Notes under the pieces: model-generated | The model's database searches: none | Told to the model about the DNA's origin: nothing | What the model saw: only the letters and a program-made list of their open reading frames with translations | Made by a program: the position numbers and the translations under genes | Part shown: in pieces, positions 9,409 to 20,020 of the stretch | Layout of the letters: every line of letters starts with the position of its first letter | How positions within the stretch are numbered: position 1 is the stretch's first letter | Assembly: GCA_946902875.1 (NCBI GenBank) | Contig: OX336353.1 | Coordinates: forward strand, 17,621,151 to 17,685,150 | DNA from: Nematopogon swammerdamellus | Lineage: Eukaryota; Arthropoda; Insecta; Lepidoptera; Adelidae | DNA length: 64,000 bases | Reading direction: 5' to 3'

Positions 9409-11594
9409 CTAGCTTTTGCCCGCGGCTTCGCTCGCGTGAAATTCGTATTTCAAAGAAGAAAGTAAGTAACCGAGGGCGAGGCCGAAGGCCGAACTGCATG
9501 CAGGAAGACTAATAAACCTTCTCGAAGAAAGTAAGTTACTGAGGGCGAGGCCGAAGGCCGAGCTGCGTTCAGAAAGACTATAAACCTTCTCGAAGAAAGT
9601 AAGTAACAGAGGGCGAGGTCGTAAGCCGAGCTGCGTTCACGAAAACGATAAACCATCTCTAAGTAAATAAGTAATTAAGGGCGAGGCCGAAGGCCGAGCT
9701 GCGTTCAGGAAACCATAAACGTCCTCGAAGAAAGTAAGTAATTAAGAGCGAGGCCGAAGGCCGAGCTGCGTTCAGGAAACCATAAACCCTCTCGAAGAAA
9801 GTAAGTAATTAAGAGCGAGGCCGAAGGCCGAGCTGCGTTCAAGAAGACAATAAACCTTCTCGAAGACAGTAAGTAACTATGGGCGATGCCGAAGGCCGAG
9901 CTGCGTTCAGGAAGACCAAAAACCTTATCTAAGAAAGTAAGTAACTAAGGGCGAGGCCGAAGGCCGAGCTACGTTCAGGAAGACAATAAACCTTCTCGAA
10001 GAAAGTAAGTAACTGAGGGCAAGGCCGAAGGCTGCTCTGCGTTACTTACTTTCATCGAGAAGCTTTATCCTCTTCCTGAATGCAGCTAGGCCTTCGGCCT
10101 CACCCATAGCTTATACTTACTTTCACCGAGAAGGTTTATGCTCTTGCTGAAGGTTTATCCTCTTCTTGAACGCAGTTCGGCCTTCGGCCCCGCCCATAGT
10201 TACTTACTGTCTTCGAGAAGGTTTATTATCTTCCTGAACGCAGCTCGGCCTTCGGCCTCGCCCTTAATGACTTTCTTTCTTCGAGAAGGTTTATGGTCTT
10301 CCTGAACGAAGCTCGGCCTTCGGCCTCGCCCTTAATTACTTATGTATTTACTTAGAGATGGTGTATCGTTTTCCTGAACGCAGCTCGGCCTACGGCCTCG
10401 CCCTTTCTTACTTACTTTCTTCGAGAAGGTTTATAGTCTTTCTGAACGCAGCTCGGCCTTCGGCCTCGCCCTCAATTACTTACTTTCTTCTTTGAAATAC
10501 GAATTCCACGCGAGCGAAGCCGCGGGCAAAAGCTAGTAGCTAAATGTGCGTGTAGTAATTTTAATCGAATTTAGATGATCGGCTTAAATTTTATGGAGGA
10601 AATTCATACAAACATATTCGCCTCGCCCCGCTGAGAGAAGCGCTTTGTCATCGTCGTATCTTTTAAACTATTTGTCCAAATTACTTAGTGTAACAGCCAA
10701 AGTTTATCTACTTTAAATACCAGAAGCGATAAAAGTATGTATTTTCATAAGAATTAATTCAAAACTATAAAATATGAATTGCAAATACAGTATCCAATTA
10801 AATGTATTTTTGGTTCACTATTTTGGCTATAGTGGCTTCCACATAAAAGGTAGGATATATTCTGTCGCGGATTTTTTTTAGAACTATTTTAGAGAAACAA
10901 CCTCACCATACACTATCTTCGTGTAACTCTAACGGTTTATGCAGCGCACGCCGAGATAGCTCTCAGAAGGCAGGATTTTTTCCGACTTACTTGACATTTA
11001 TCGATATTTGGGCAAATTTACACAATGTCTTTATAAATTATAGCCTTTTTGATGTATAAGCTACAGTACTGTAAAGGCTCATCAAAATCTGTTCAGTTGT
11101 TCTGTGTCTGTTCTGTAGTTTTTGCGTGAAAGAGGAATATAGTGTGGCTGCTCGGTTCGCTGTTGAGTTTATAGGCCGCGCCTCCCCCGCGCCGCCTCCC
11201 CCGCGCCGCCACCGCGCCGCCGCGCCGCCTCCGCGCCGCTGCGCCGCCAACTGCCGCTCGCTCGGTAAATACCTATGTATGTATAGTACTAAGGCGCGCG
11301 GATTTAACATATCGGTTTGTATGGGAGCCACATCTTAGCGTAACCGGAACTGAATTTTATGTAGCCTATCCTGTGTCCCATATAGTTAAATGTGCTTGTA
11401 CAAAATTTCATCGAATTCGGATGATCGGTTTAAGAGTTATGGCGGAACATACATACATACATACATACAGAAAAGATTTCTAAAAATCGTCAATTTAGCT
11501 TTAGTATCATACATAGAGGCTACAAACTCAATATTTCCTAAAACAAAGTAACTTACTCCATGACCACCCCTTACAGATTTATTATTAGTATTGA
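9409..11594 (-). mobile_element. Non-autonomous Helitron, dimer copy 2
   Basis: Same 2186-bp length and organisation as the copy to its left, with only a few base differences seen (for example ATCTCG versus CCTCTCG in one repeat unit). Its CTAG 3' end at 9409-9412 directly touches the TC 5' end of copy 1 at 9408. The outer 5' TC is at 11593-11594, followed on the + strand by T. The short ORFs over the GCC-rich patch repeat in all copies and are not genes. Confidence 0.88.
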
Positions 11595-11944
11595 TTGATT
11601 GATGATATGGCAAAATAATAATTAAGATGGAAGTAGGAGATATGGATGAAATGAATTGTAAATAAATGAAATGAAAATATTTAATAACACATAAAATCAT
11701 ACAGTGCAATAAAGGAGGCTCCTGCACTCGACAGTTTCTGTCTCGCAGAAAAACTTTTTTATTAAACAAAGTGGCATAATATCCCATATTTTTGTGAAAA
11801 CTCCATTCAAATTGGTGTTTCATTCAAACTCCATTCAAACTAGTTTACGTGATGAGTGCACAAACATGCAAATAAAGTTAGACTTGATGCTATTTATCAT
11901 GTAAAGTGTATGCCAGAGTATTTGTTAGTTAGTCAGTCAGTGTC
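11595..11944. other. No gene seen
   Basis: Flank of the Helitron dimer. AT-rich, with TGAT repeats directly after the element. No supported feature. Confidence 0.5.
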
Positions 11945-12215
11945 AGAGAGGTGCCATGTCAGTCTTTCCTTTGGTCGTGCCGGCTACATTTACCTGGATG
12001 GAAAACATGTATAATTTTTATACCGTTTTCTTCGACCGACATTCGTTCAGTGTTCGTGTACCAATCAAAACGGGTTGATTCCTTCCAGCTAAATATTATA
12101 TTATATATTATATGTACATAAAGGGATGAAACTACAGTTTCAAGTGGAATCCGAACCACAGCCAGCCGAACCATGGTCGTACGGCTATCCATCCGATCGC
12201 ACCCTGGTAGAAAAT
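11945..12215 (-). mobile_element. SINE, 5S/tRNA-type head, diverged copy
   Basis: Minus-strand copy. 'GGTCGTGCCGGCTACA' and 'GTGGAATCCGAACCAC' are recognisable, but the middle is interrupted by an AT repeat (12090-12115). Confidence 0.6.
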
Positions 12216-12284
12216 ATAATTAGATGAAAGCGAAGCAGTGCGGTTACGGGACCCTCGGCACGTGAACACGGTTGACTTGACCAC

Positions 12285-12445
12285 TTTTTTTATGGAGACT
12301 TACACGGTTGGCTACATCACCTACAACATCCGTGATGTCAGCCCATAACTCCGGGTGAACTTGGTGCCACGTCAGTGCTTCCCTTCGGTCGTGCCGGCTA
12401 CACTGAACTGGACGGAAAACACAAACTATTTACGTAGCCGATTCG
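12285..12445 (-). mobile_element. SINE body fragment
   Basis: Minus-strand copy of the shared SINE body from the T-rich end ('GACTTACACGGTTGGCTACA') to 'GAAAACACAAACTATTTACG'; the head is lacking. The following 320 bases to 12767 are AT-rich with nothing supportable. Confidence 0.75.
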
Positions 12446-12767
12446 ACCACCCACCCACCCAGCTTACTGTCGCGCGCTAGCTGTTGTATCGTGTCGATAT
12501 GAATGTGATTTTTTTTATTTATTTGAAAAATTACCCAGCTTTCAATTTTTTTGGTAATGCAGTGTGATTCCTATTACGAAATACAATGTTTTTATACCAA
12601 ATATATAAATTGAAAATTTTAAAACCAAAGCTCAAAAAAAAAATCAACACCTTTATCGGCATCAGTATGCGACCCAGAATAACCCATTAACCCCCTTTCG
12701 GGAATGTATGTCGCCTATTTAGGTTAACACCGTGTATAAAATGGAATAGTATTTTAAAATCTGGGGT

Positions 12768-13395
12768 TTTTTCATAGGTCGTTCTGTATTGAGAGAATTA
12801 CAGAATGACAACGACGAGTATTATTACGAAGCGCGCCATCTATCGGCGTATACTCGCCACTTTAGTGGCCTTTACGTGCCTCGTCGCAGTGGTAAAATAT
12901 CTCGGGAATCTGAAAAATGAAATTTTCAAGAAGAAAGCTCGAACCGCATAGTAGCTACATACTGTGAAAGACAGATGGACGGACGGAAGGACAGACAGAG
13001 ACCTGACTGATTTTATAACGGTCCCTTCCAGTGTTTCTGGCTACGGACCACTAAAACATGAGATTGGCATTGATTGGTGGATGCTTATTCGATGGGAGGT
13101 TGTGTCGTCAGGAGTGTAAGTAGTATTATATTCTTTGATCAGGAATAAGGACCATGGGGGGGGGGGGGGGGCACGTTGAGTGCAGTTCTTTTTGCCTATA
13201 TACCACAGGGAGAATGGTGAGTATGTATTGTTTATTGAGTTTTTTATCCTCTCTTTGCAGTACACTACGCTCAGATTTGTCATATTGACGTACATAACAA
13301 CATTGTAACATTGCGCCAGTTCGATTATCACAGCGAAGAAGAACTGACTGGAAATTTGTTCAATGATTGATTAGTCTACATTAATTAATGTTCAA
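12768..13395 (+). repeat. Repeat family E, copy 2
   Basis: Paralogue of 4235-4822. It carries the same 'GCLFDGRLCR' coding start at about 13078, but the frame then meets a stop. A 16-G run at 13156-13171 and a ~30-bp insertion between 13110 and 13145 separate it from copy 1. The intron-like ends are kept: GTGAGT at 13217 and TTTGCAG ending at 13260. After 13370 it shows the uninterrupted flank that in copy 1 holds a family F insertion. Confidence 0.65.
13156..13171. repeat. Poly(G) run, 16 nt
   Basis: Sixteen consecutive G inside repeat E copy 2; copy 1 has only GGAGGG here. Confidence 0.9.
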
Positions 13396-13434
13396 ACCTA
13401 AACATGCGGCGCGCGTGTGGCCGACCACAACACA

Positions 13435-13830
13435 TGTTTATGCGGCGGATGGCCGAGTGGTTTGGGCATCGGCTTCTCATGCGAGAGGTCGGCGGCTCGA
13501 ATCCGGTCGGCGTGTACCAATGAGTCGTCTGACGAATTTACGTGCATACCTACACCTGCAGCATCACCGTTCGGAACCGGTGTAAAACTGTAGGTCCCTT
13601 CCGTTGCCCCTTACTAGGTGGTAGGCTCAAATTGTAGCCGACTGGGTTGGTACTACCGTACTGGATGTAAGATGGCCGCATAGCAGCCTCGGTTGTGTTC
13701 TCCTCTAGTTCAGTATAGCCAGCAATCCAGGGAAGTCTCCGGTATGGCACCTACCTTCTCGGAGGTGATATTGGCTGGTCGGAGCATGCGCTTTGGCCCC
13801 TCCGACTCAGCCACCGATACCGGATTAAAT
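13435..13830 (+). mobile_element. tRNA-headed SINE, full copy
   Basis: The head resembles a tRNA: 'GGATGGCCGAGTGGTTTGGG' (box A), 'CTTCTCATGCGAGAGG' in the anticodon arm region and 'CGGCTCGAATCCGG' (box B). The body differs from the other SINE family in 'GTAGGCTCAAATTGTAGCC', 'TCTCCGGTATGGCACC' and 'GGAGCATGCGCTTTGGCC', but shares 'ACTGTAGGTCCCTTCC' and 'AGGTGGTAGG'. It ends at 'ACCGGATTA' plus A-rich sequence. Frames in it are not genes. Confidence 0.8.
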
Positions 13831-13854
13831 AAAAATAAAAAAAACACGCATGTG

Positions 13855-14048
13855 CTAGGGGCAAGGGAAGGGACCTACAGTTTTACGCCGGTTCCGAACG
13901 GTGAAGCACCAATGAAACAGCAGGTGTAGGTATGCACGTAATATGTTTTCGTCAGAAAAAACTCATTGGTACACGCCGACCGGATTCGAACCGAGGACCT
14001 CTCGCATGAGAAGCCGATACCCAAACCACTCGACCACCCGCGCCGCTT
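13855..14048 (-). mobile_element. tRNA-headed SINE, inverted partner
   Basis: Minus-strand copy holding the tRNA-like head ('GGTTCGAATCCGGTCGGC', 'CATGCGAGAGG') and the start of the body. It faces the copy at 13435, so the two form an inverted pair. The next 400 bases (14049-14450) contain no supported feature. Confidence 0.75.
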
Positions 14049-14454
14049 GAACCCATTGCTTGCTTATTTCGGGACTCAACGGGATTACAGGATTGTCTGT
14101 ATGAAAATTCGCCACGGCAGAGCAGAGAAATACTACACATATTGGAGATGTATGTTCCCCCTACCACGTGCAGGATCCATATTTATTCCGCAGTCGTCGT
14201 CTCCGCACGAAGTTCCCGAAGCTTGGATCAAATTCAGGCGGCACAGGGAGATGAATAGAATACAATGAGAATTATTGAACGTAATAGCGTAGGTATTTGG
14301 ATATGCAGTGAGAATATTGTGGAAGAAAAGGGCGAAAAATTCTGTGCGTGCCTAAATGTGAAAGTTTGTATTTAGAGAAAGGCTTGGAAAAGCAGAAAGA
14401 ATTTAGGACGAGACGAAATATGGAAAATCCGAAACGGACAAAGACGGGAAACTC

Positions 14455-14682
14455 GACTGTCGGCTGGGCGCGGTCAGTACTAAGATGGGTGACCGCTCGA
14501 CCGTTGGAGGCTGACCGTGTTTCGGATTCTAGGTAAAACTGTAGGTCCCTTCCCTTCTTACCTTACTAGGTGGTAGCGTTCCGCCCGGGTTGGTACTAAC
14601 GCACTAAATGAAAGGTCGGTTGAAACGGCTAGTGTTTTTCGTGCAGTTCAGTATAGCCGGCACGACCGAAGGGAAGTTCTAT
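14455..14682 (+). mobile_element. SINE, 5S-type head, 3' truncated
   Basis: Carries 'GCGCGGTCAGTAC' and 'GATGGGTGACCGCTCGACC' from the 5S-like head, then the shared body up to 'GGCACGACCGAAGGG', where the match stops. Confidence 0.75.
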
Positions 14683-14783
14683 TAAAAATAGCACAGGCGC
14701 CGACTTTTCCAAACTGTCGTGGGTCCTCGCTCGGTGCTATGATATACTGGACTATAAATCGGCCATATGCTACTCCGATCATT

Positions 14784-15108
14784 GTACCGTGTGGGGCCGG
14801 TACTTTAGAAGAATAGCCCCACTGCATATCTCCCCGTGTATGTCGTAAAAGGCGACTAAGGGATATGACTCCCTTCTTATGTTACTAGGTGGTAGGGTTT
14901 AACCCGCTCGGGCTTATAGCACCGCACTGAATGAAAGGTCGCTTGGAACGGCTATGTAAATAGTTTGTATTTTCCGTCCAGTTCAGTGTAGCCGGCACGA
15001 CCGAAGGGGAAGCACTGACGTGGCACCAAGTTCACCCGGGGTTATGGGCTGACATCACGGATGTTGTAAGGTGTGTAGCCAACCGTGTCAGTTTTCATAA
15101 AAAAAAAG
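14784..15108 (+). mobile_element. SINE, alternative (type B) head plus shared body
   Basis: The head is 'ACCGTGTGGGGCCGGTAC', 'GCCCCACTGCAT', 'CGTAAAAGGCGACTAAGGG'; the body from 'ACTAGGTGGTAGGG' onward is the same as in the 5S-headed copies. Ends in poly(A). Nothing is supported from 15109 to 15419. Confidence 0.85.
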
Positions 15109-15419
15109 GTAGGTAGGTACTTCTAAACTCATGAAATAAATAAAAAGAATAAAAATCTGTTAAGTATTCATGTTTTATTTATCAAAGTAAGTATGATCCT
15201 TGTGTTTATTCTCCAACCCGCGCACCAGCCTGTGTACTGCACAAAACTCTACCGAAAAGCGGGTTTTGTTGGGGAGGTCCGCACCGCACCCCCACCAAAA
15301 TTCTTGCGGGTGCTCGGGCACCGGTGTCGTCGCCCCTGAAAAATAGTGTTCGTAAAAAGCAAAGACATTAAACCCTCTTTGGTAAAAAGTATCAAGGAAG
15401 TAAGAAAGAGAAGAAAGGG

Positions 15420-15639
15420 AAAACCGGCCAAGTGCGAGTCGAACTCGCGCACCGAGTGTTCCGTAACGCCATGTCATGGCTTGCGCCACTCACGCCATCT
15501 AGATGGCGTGTTATGAAATGCTTCATATTAGTTAAATAAATGTCATGATTAGTGGTTCATAATCTATTCGGTAGATGGCGCGCTCGCATACACTTTTTGG
15601 TTTCTTCTATGAGAACCCCGTGAATTTTTTACTTTTTTA
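15420..15639 (+). mobile_element. Repeat family F, copy 2, left part
   Basis: Starts 'AACCGGCCAAGTGCGAGTCG' and runs to the T-rich stretch 'TTTTTTACTTTT', where repeat G is inserted. The right part of the same copy follows at about 16200. Confidence 0.75.
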
Positions 15640-16200
15640 ACCCCCGACGAAAAAAACGGAGGGGTGTTATAAGTTTGACGTGTGTGTGTGTGAGTGTGTG
15701 AGAGGGTGTGTGTGTGTGTGTGTGTCCCTCTGTGGCATCGTAGCTCCCAAACGGATGGACCGATTTGGATGCGGTTTTTTTATTAGGAAGCTTGTTTAAT
15801 CGGGATGGTTCTTAGCCATGTTTGTAATCAAGTAATCAAGTATTTAAGTAATAAAAAAAAAATTATCTTAAAAAGTGGACCGATTTTCATGCGGTTGTTT
15901 TAAAAAAACCCCCAGACCCTTAAAAAGCCAAAAATCATTTCCGTTTACTTACTTAAAGGAGTCAGGAGACCGCTAAGTAAATTCCCGCGCAGCTCTGAGT
16001 TTTTATATTTTATTTACTTAGCGGTCCCCCGACTCCTTTAAGTAAGTAAACGGAAATGATTTTTGGCTTTTTAAGGGTCTGGGGGTTTTAAGGGTCGGGG
16101 GTTTTTTAAATTTGTAATTTAACTTTTATTTCAAGCTTTTTTAAAAAAACCGCATGAAATTCGGTCCACTTTTTAAGATAATAATTTTTTATATTACTTA
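15640..16200 (+). mobile_element. Repeat family G, foldback type, nested in F
   Basis: Begins 'AACCCCCGACGAAAAAAACG', has a (TG)n tract, then two long inverted arms. 'TTTCCGTTTACTTACTTAAA' and 'GACCGCTAAGTAAAT' are mirrored at about 16010-16070; the outer parts ('GTGGACCGATTTTCATGCGG') are mirrored near 16150-16175. Arms total about 130-150 bp. Related copies lie at 37480 and 51130. No protein. Confidence 0.75.
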
Positions 16201-16358
16201 TCTTATTTTTATTATTGGTTGTTATATCGGTTCAAGAGATACAGCCCTCGGACAGACAGACGGACTGACGGACAGACAGACGGACGGATAGACGGACAGA
16301 CAGACGGCGTAGGCTTAGTAATAGGGTCCCGTACCGGATACGGAACCCTAAAAAAACA
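16201..16358 (+). mobile_element. Repeat family F, copy 2, right part
   Basis: Resumes with 'TTATTTTTATTATTGGTTGT', then 'GAGATACAGCCCTCGGACAG', a GACA/GACG run and the closing 'TACGGAACCCTAAAA'. Confidence 0.75.
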
Positions 16359-16451
16359 TTTGAATCGTTTCTACCTAAATCAGAAGCGTAACATTGAGTG
16401 TACCTACTAAACTTACTAACACCTCATTCAGTGTAACAGCTGAATGGTTAA

Positions 16452-18689
16452 TCTATATATATTATATATTATATATTATATATTACATATAATAAAATCG
16501 TTAAATTAATAATCTCTCTTTGTCTGTACGCGCATCACGCAAAAACCACTGAACGGAATTTGACGAAACTTTGTATAGTGACAGTGTATATCCCGGATTA
16601 ACATAATAAACAAAAAAATATAATAAAAATTAAAATTATTATAAAATTTAAATGACAAGTTGACAACGGAGAACTGTCATCTCGACGTGAGCTGGCCGGT
16701 GACAAAATGTTTGATAAATAAAAAAAAATAAAAAATTGAAGTCGAACTTATGTCGCTGTCATTGGTGCAATTTATATTTCTGTTGCCCGCGGCTTCGCTA
16801 GCGTGAAATTCGTATTAAAAAAAAAAGTAAGTAACTAAAGGCGGAGCCGAAGGCGGATCTGCGCTCACGTAAACGATATTCTTTCTCGATGAAAGTAACT
16901 AAGGGCGAGGCGGAAGTCGGAGCTGAGTTCAGGAAGAAAAAAAACATTCTTTCTTGAATGAAGTAAGTAACTATGGGCAGGCCGCAGGCCGAGCTGCGTT
17001 CAGGAAGAAGCTAAACCATCTTGAAGAAAGTAAGTAACTAAGGCGAGGCCGAAGGCCGAGCTACGTTCTGATAAATAATAAACCATCTCGGAGAAAGCGA
17101 GTAACTAGGGCGAGGCCGAAGGCCGAGCTGCGTTCAGGAAGAAGCTGAACCATCTTGAAGAAAGTAAGTAACTAAGGCGAGGCCGAAGGCCGAGCTAAAT
17201 TCCGATAAATAATAAACCATATCGAAGAAAGCAATTAACTAAGGGCGAGGCCGAAGGCCGAGCTGCGTTCAGGAAGAAGCTAAACCATATTGAAGAAAGT
17301 AAGTAACTAAGGCGAGGCCGAAGGCGGAGCTTCGTTCTGATAAATAATAAACCATCTCGAAGAAAGGAAGTAACTAAGGGCGAGGCCGAGGGCCGAGCTG
17401 CGTTCAGGAAAAAGCTAAACCATCTTGAAGAAAGTTAGTAACTAAGGCGAGGCCGAAGGCCGAGCTACATTCTGATAAATAATAAAACATCTTGAAGAAA
17501 GCAAGTAAATAAGGGCGAGGCCGAAGGCCGAGCTGCATTCGGGAAGAAGCTAAACCATCTCGAAGAAAGCAAGCAACTAAGGGCTAGGCCGAAGGCCGAG
17601 CTACGTTCAGGAAGAAGGTAAACCTTCTTGAAGAAAGTAAGTAACTAAGGCGAGGCCGAAGGCCGAGCTGCGTTCTGGATGAAGCTAAACCATCTCGAAT
17701 AAAGTAGGTAACTAAGCGATATTAAGATTGAGTTAAATTAATTTAAATTTTATTATAAAGTCCACGCTTCTGACGGCAAACATACCGTGCATCCTAAAAC
17801 CTTGCGGTTATTCCCGGCTGGATGGCAAGAGGCCCGATGGTATCACCTTAGTTCCATGGGCCAAGGGTAGGTCTTTGATGTGGGACGCCATTTGTGTTCT
17901 CACATTGGCTCCAAGTCACGTTCGGGCATCTTCAAGACCGGCCGGCGCGGCCGAGGCCTGGGCGGACAGCCTCAAACGCAATAAATATTATAGATATATA
18001 ATTCAAGATTTCGAATTTGTTGCGTTTGCGGTTGCGGTTGAAACCCTCGGTCCGTGGAGCAGTCATTGCAGCCAAAAGCTTCTTGAAGAGGCTTGAGTCT
18101 CTGCTGGTGGACGCAACTGGTGTCCCGCAATCAAGGGCCTACTTCATTCAAACGGTAAGCTTTGCCATCCAGCGGGGTAATGCCGCAAGTGTTCTAGGAA
18201 CATTTGAAAACGCCCCTTTTATGATAGTTATTTTAATGTTTGTTAGGTAGGTTTTAATTATTTAGTTATTAATATTACTTTTTTATATATTTTATTAAAT
18301 AAATAGATGGAGTAAACGATATTATATGCTATCGAAGAAAGGAAGTCATTTAAGGCGAGGCCCGAAGGCAGAAGAGGGTTTTTGGTTTACCTGAACGCTG
18401 CTCGGCCTTCGGCCTCGCCCTTAGTTACTTACTTTCTTCGAGAAGGTTTATCGTCTTCCTGAACGCATCTCGGCCTTCGGCCTCGCCCTTAGTTACTTAC
18501 TTTCTTCGTGAAGGTTTATTGTCTTCCAGGATGCAGCTGGGCCTTCGGCCTCGCCGTTAGTTGCTTACTTTATTTGAGAAGATTTATCGTTTACCTGAAC
18601 GCAGCTCGGTTTTCGGCCTCACCCTTAGTTACTTAGATTCTTCTTTGAAATACGAATTTCACGCGAGCGAAGCCGCGGGCAACAGCTAG
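16452..18689 (+). mobile_element. Non-autonomous Helitron with captured gene fragment
   Basis: Begins A|TCTATATATATTATATATT at 16452 and ends '...GCCGCGGGCAACAGCTAG' at 18689 followed by T, the Helitron pattern. Inside are an inverted internal 3' end at 16780 ('CTGTTGCCCGCGGCTTCGC'), about twelve minisatellite units with GGCCGAAGGCC cores (16830-17720), a captured coding fragment (17770-18235), and a few inverted units (18340-18640). No Rep/helicase is seen. Confidence 0.75.
17770..18235 (+). pseudogene. Captured retroelement-type coding fragment, frameshifted
   Basis: In one frame 'VPWAKGRSLMWDAI'-like residues can be read, then 'CVLTLAPSHVRASS', 'AGAAEAW' and 'VAVETLGPW'. A shift near 18040-18060 moves the reading to 'AVIAAKSFLKRLESLLVDAT', then 'SFAIQRGNAASVLG'. 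The 'LxWDATCVxTLAPSH ... VETLGPW ... IQRGNAASxLG' order is a signature I know from the C-terminus of reverse-transcriptase-like proteins widespread in invertebrates. The fragment is surrounded by Helitron repeats, so capture is the simplest reading. It is not functional. Confidence 0.65.
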
Positions 18690-19110
18690 TTAAAGTATAA
18701 TTTCACACTCAAATTATCAGGAGTATCCAGAAACTAACTTCACCAGTAATTACTAAGTTTAAATCACACGTCATTATTACTCTCCCATAATATAGTGATC
18801 GTGATCCGCCCGCCATCACCCTACAGGTTTCACCTCATGCCGGCCGGATCACTCGGGATGAGTGAGAATTGGGAAACAGTAATGTATATCTGTCGCAGTA
18901 ATATTATAAGATTTTACTAGTAAAATTTTTAGTTTTAGATTTCTTAAAATTTTACTGCTTTATCGCTTAGATGTCCGTTCAGTAAAATTATAATTTTACT
19001 AACAGTGGTTAGTAAGATTGTAATTCTGAGGAGCGCGCGGAATGGGCGGGAGATAACGCTTGCTATGATTGAACTCTATGGTTTTATGTTCTACTACGCT
19101 CCAGACATGC
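18690..19110. other. No gene seen
   Basis: Includes 'TTTTACTAGTAAAATTTTTAG'-like AT-rich palindromic pieces around 18910-19000. No supported feature. Confidence 0.5.
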
Positions 19111-19199
19111 ACAATGTGTTATGTAAATAATTATAGTCTACCAGGGATATTAATATTATGGTTGGTATTTGGCTTACCATGGTTTGAATTCGCGGTCAT

Positions 19200-19250
19200 T
19201 GTGGCCGACGTTTCGGACTGGCGCGTGCGTGTAGTCCATCATCAGGGCGA
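19200..19250 (-). ncRNA. Hammerhead ribozyme-like motif, left arm
   Basis: On the minus strand: CTGATGA (19245-19239), a 5-bp stem GGACT/AGTCC, then GAAAC and GTC. The core order CUGANGA - stem II - GAAA - NUH fits a hammerhead with minimal stem III, as reported for Penelope-like elements. One extra base lies between CUGAUGA and stem II, and stem I is short (3 bp seen), so activity is uncertain. Confidence 0.5.
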
Positions 19251-19290
19251 GTGCCTGGCTGCGGTCGGGCCCGCGGTTAACAGAACACTG

Positions 19291-19680
19291 CCTGTGAAGG
19301 TAGCACAACTCCTACGATCAGCGAAGGACGCCTTAGATCCTCTACAGTCGCCAGGCGTCTACCAAATACCGTGTAGCTGTGGGAAATCATATATCGGCCA
19401 AACTAAGCGCAGCGTCACAGAACGGATTTCCGAACACATCAGAGCAGTCAAGAACACGGACAAAACCAAGTCTGCCATAGTGGAGCATGTCGACTCCGGA
19501 ATGCAGCACTGGATAAGATTCGATCAGGTGAAAATTCTGGCCACTGAAAAACGACTCTTTCCACGCATTATCCGTGAGTCCATCGAGATCTCGAAGCATG
19601 CCAACTTCAACAGAGAAGACTCCTACAGGCTGTCTCCGGTATGGAATCCCGTGCTCGCCCCCCTGAAGAGCGGCAGGTCT
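19291..19680 (+). pseudogene. Penelope GIY-YIG endonuclease domain
   Basis: Within the frame 19069-19869, residues 96-190 form a GIY-YIG nuclease: 'GVYQIPCSCGKSYIGQTKR' has the GIY/YIG-type strands and the CxC pair usual in Penelope proteins. 'ERISEH' and 'RIIRESIEI' supply the expected Arg and Glu positions. It ends with 'NREDSYRLSPVWNPVL', also typical. The enzyme nicks target DNA for retrotransposition. The start of the frame is read-through from the inverted arm, not a true N-terminus, and no RT precedes it. Confidence 0.85.
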
Positions 19681-19859
19681 GGCAGTGTGCACCAGCAGCA
19701 GCTGGAGGACACCGTCAGTACATTCTGCTCCTCGGCGGAGGTGCGGAACGCAGCCCAAGCCGAATTGGTGCCTACCCACTGCTGCAACTACAATCTTCGC
19801 AGCCGCTCCCGTTTGACAGGCAGTGTTCTGTTAACCGCGGGCCCGACCGCAGCCAGGCA

Positions 19860-19905
19860 CTCGCCCTGAAGATGGACTGCACGTGCCAGTCCGAAACGTC
19901 GGCCA
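19860..19905 (+). ncRNA. Hammerhead ribozyme-like motif, right arm
   Basis: CTGAAGA (19866-19872), a 6-bp stem GGACTG/CAGTCC, GAAAC (19893-19897) and GTC. It has the same arrangement as the left arm on the opposite strand and the same extra base before stem II. Confidence 0.5.
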
Positions 19906-19947
19906 CAATGACCGCGAATTCAAACCATGGTAAGCCAAATACCAACC

Positions 19948-20020
19948 ACAATGTGTTATGGGCTGAAATCACGAATTTTTTAGGTAATGTGACCAACAGT
20001 GTCAGTTTCCATAAAAAAGG
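19948..20020 (+). mobile_element. SINE body end, interrupted by the Penelope element
   Basis: 'GTGTTATGGGCTGAAATCAC' to 'GTCAGTTTCCATAAAAAA' is the 3' end of the shared SINE body. Confidence 0.75.

Larger units (their letters stand above)
19124..19947 (+). mobile_element. Penelope-like element, 5'-truncated, inverted terminal copies
   Basis: Flanked by the same 13 bases, ACAATGTGTTATG, at 19111-19123 and 19948-19960 (target duplication). The left arm (19159-19290) and right arm (19817-19946) are inverted copies of about 130 bp, sharing 'TTAACCGCGGGCCCGACCGC' and 'ACCATGGTAAGCCAAATACC'. Between them lies only the endonuclease part of the Penelope protein; the RT is gone. The insertion is in a SINE body, whose end continues to about 20020. 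Confidence 0.8.

Noticed and set aside
13435..13530. Functional tRNA gene
   Set aside because: tRNA-like boxes are present but the sequence continues into a repeated SINE body and the same head recurs at 13855, 35303 and 41576.
19387..19779. 130-residue minus-strand frame over the Penelope fragment
   Set aside because: Antisense shadow of the GIY-YIG coding strand.
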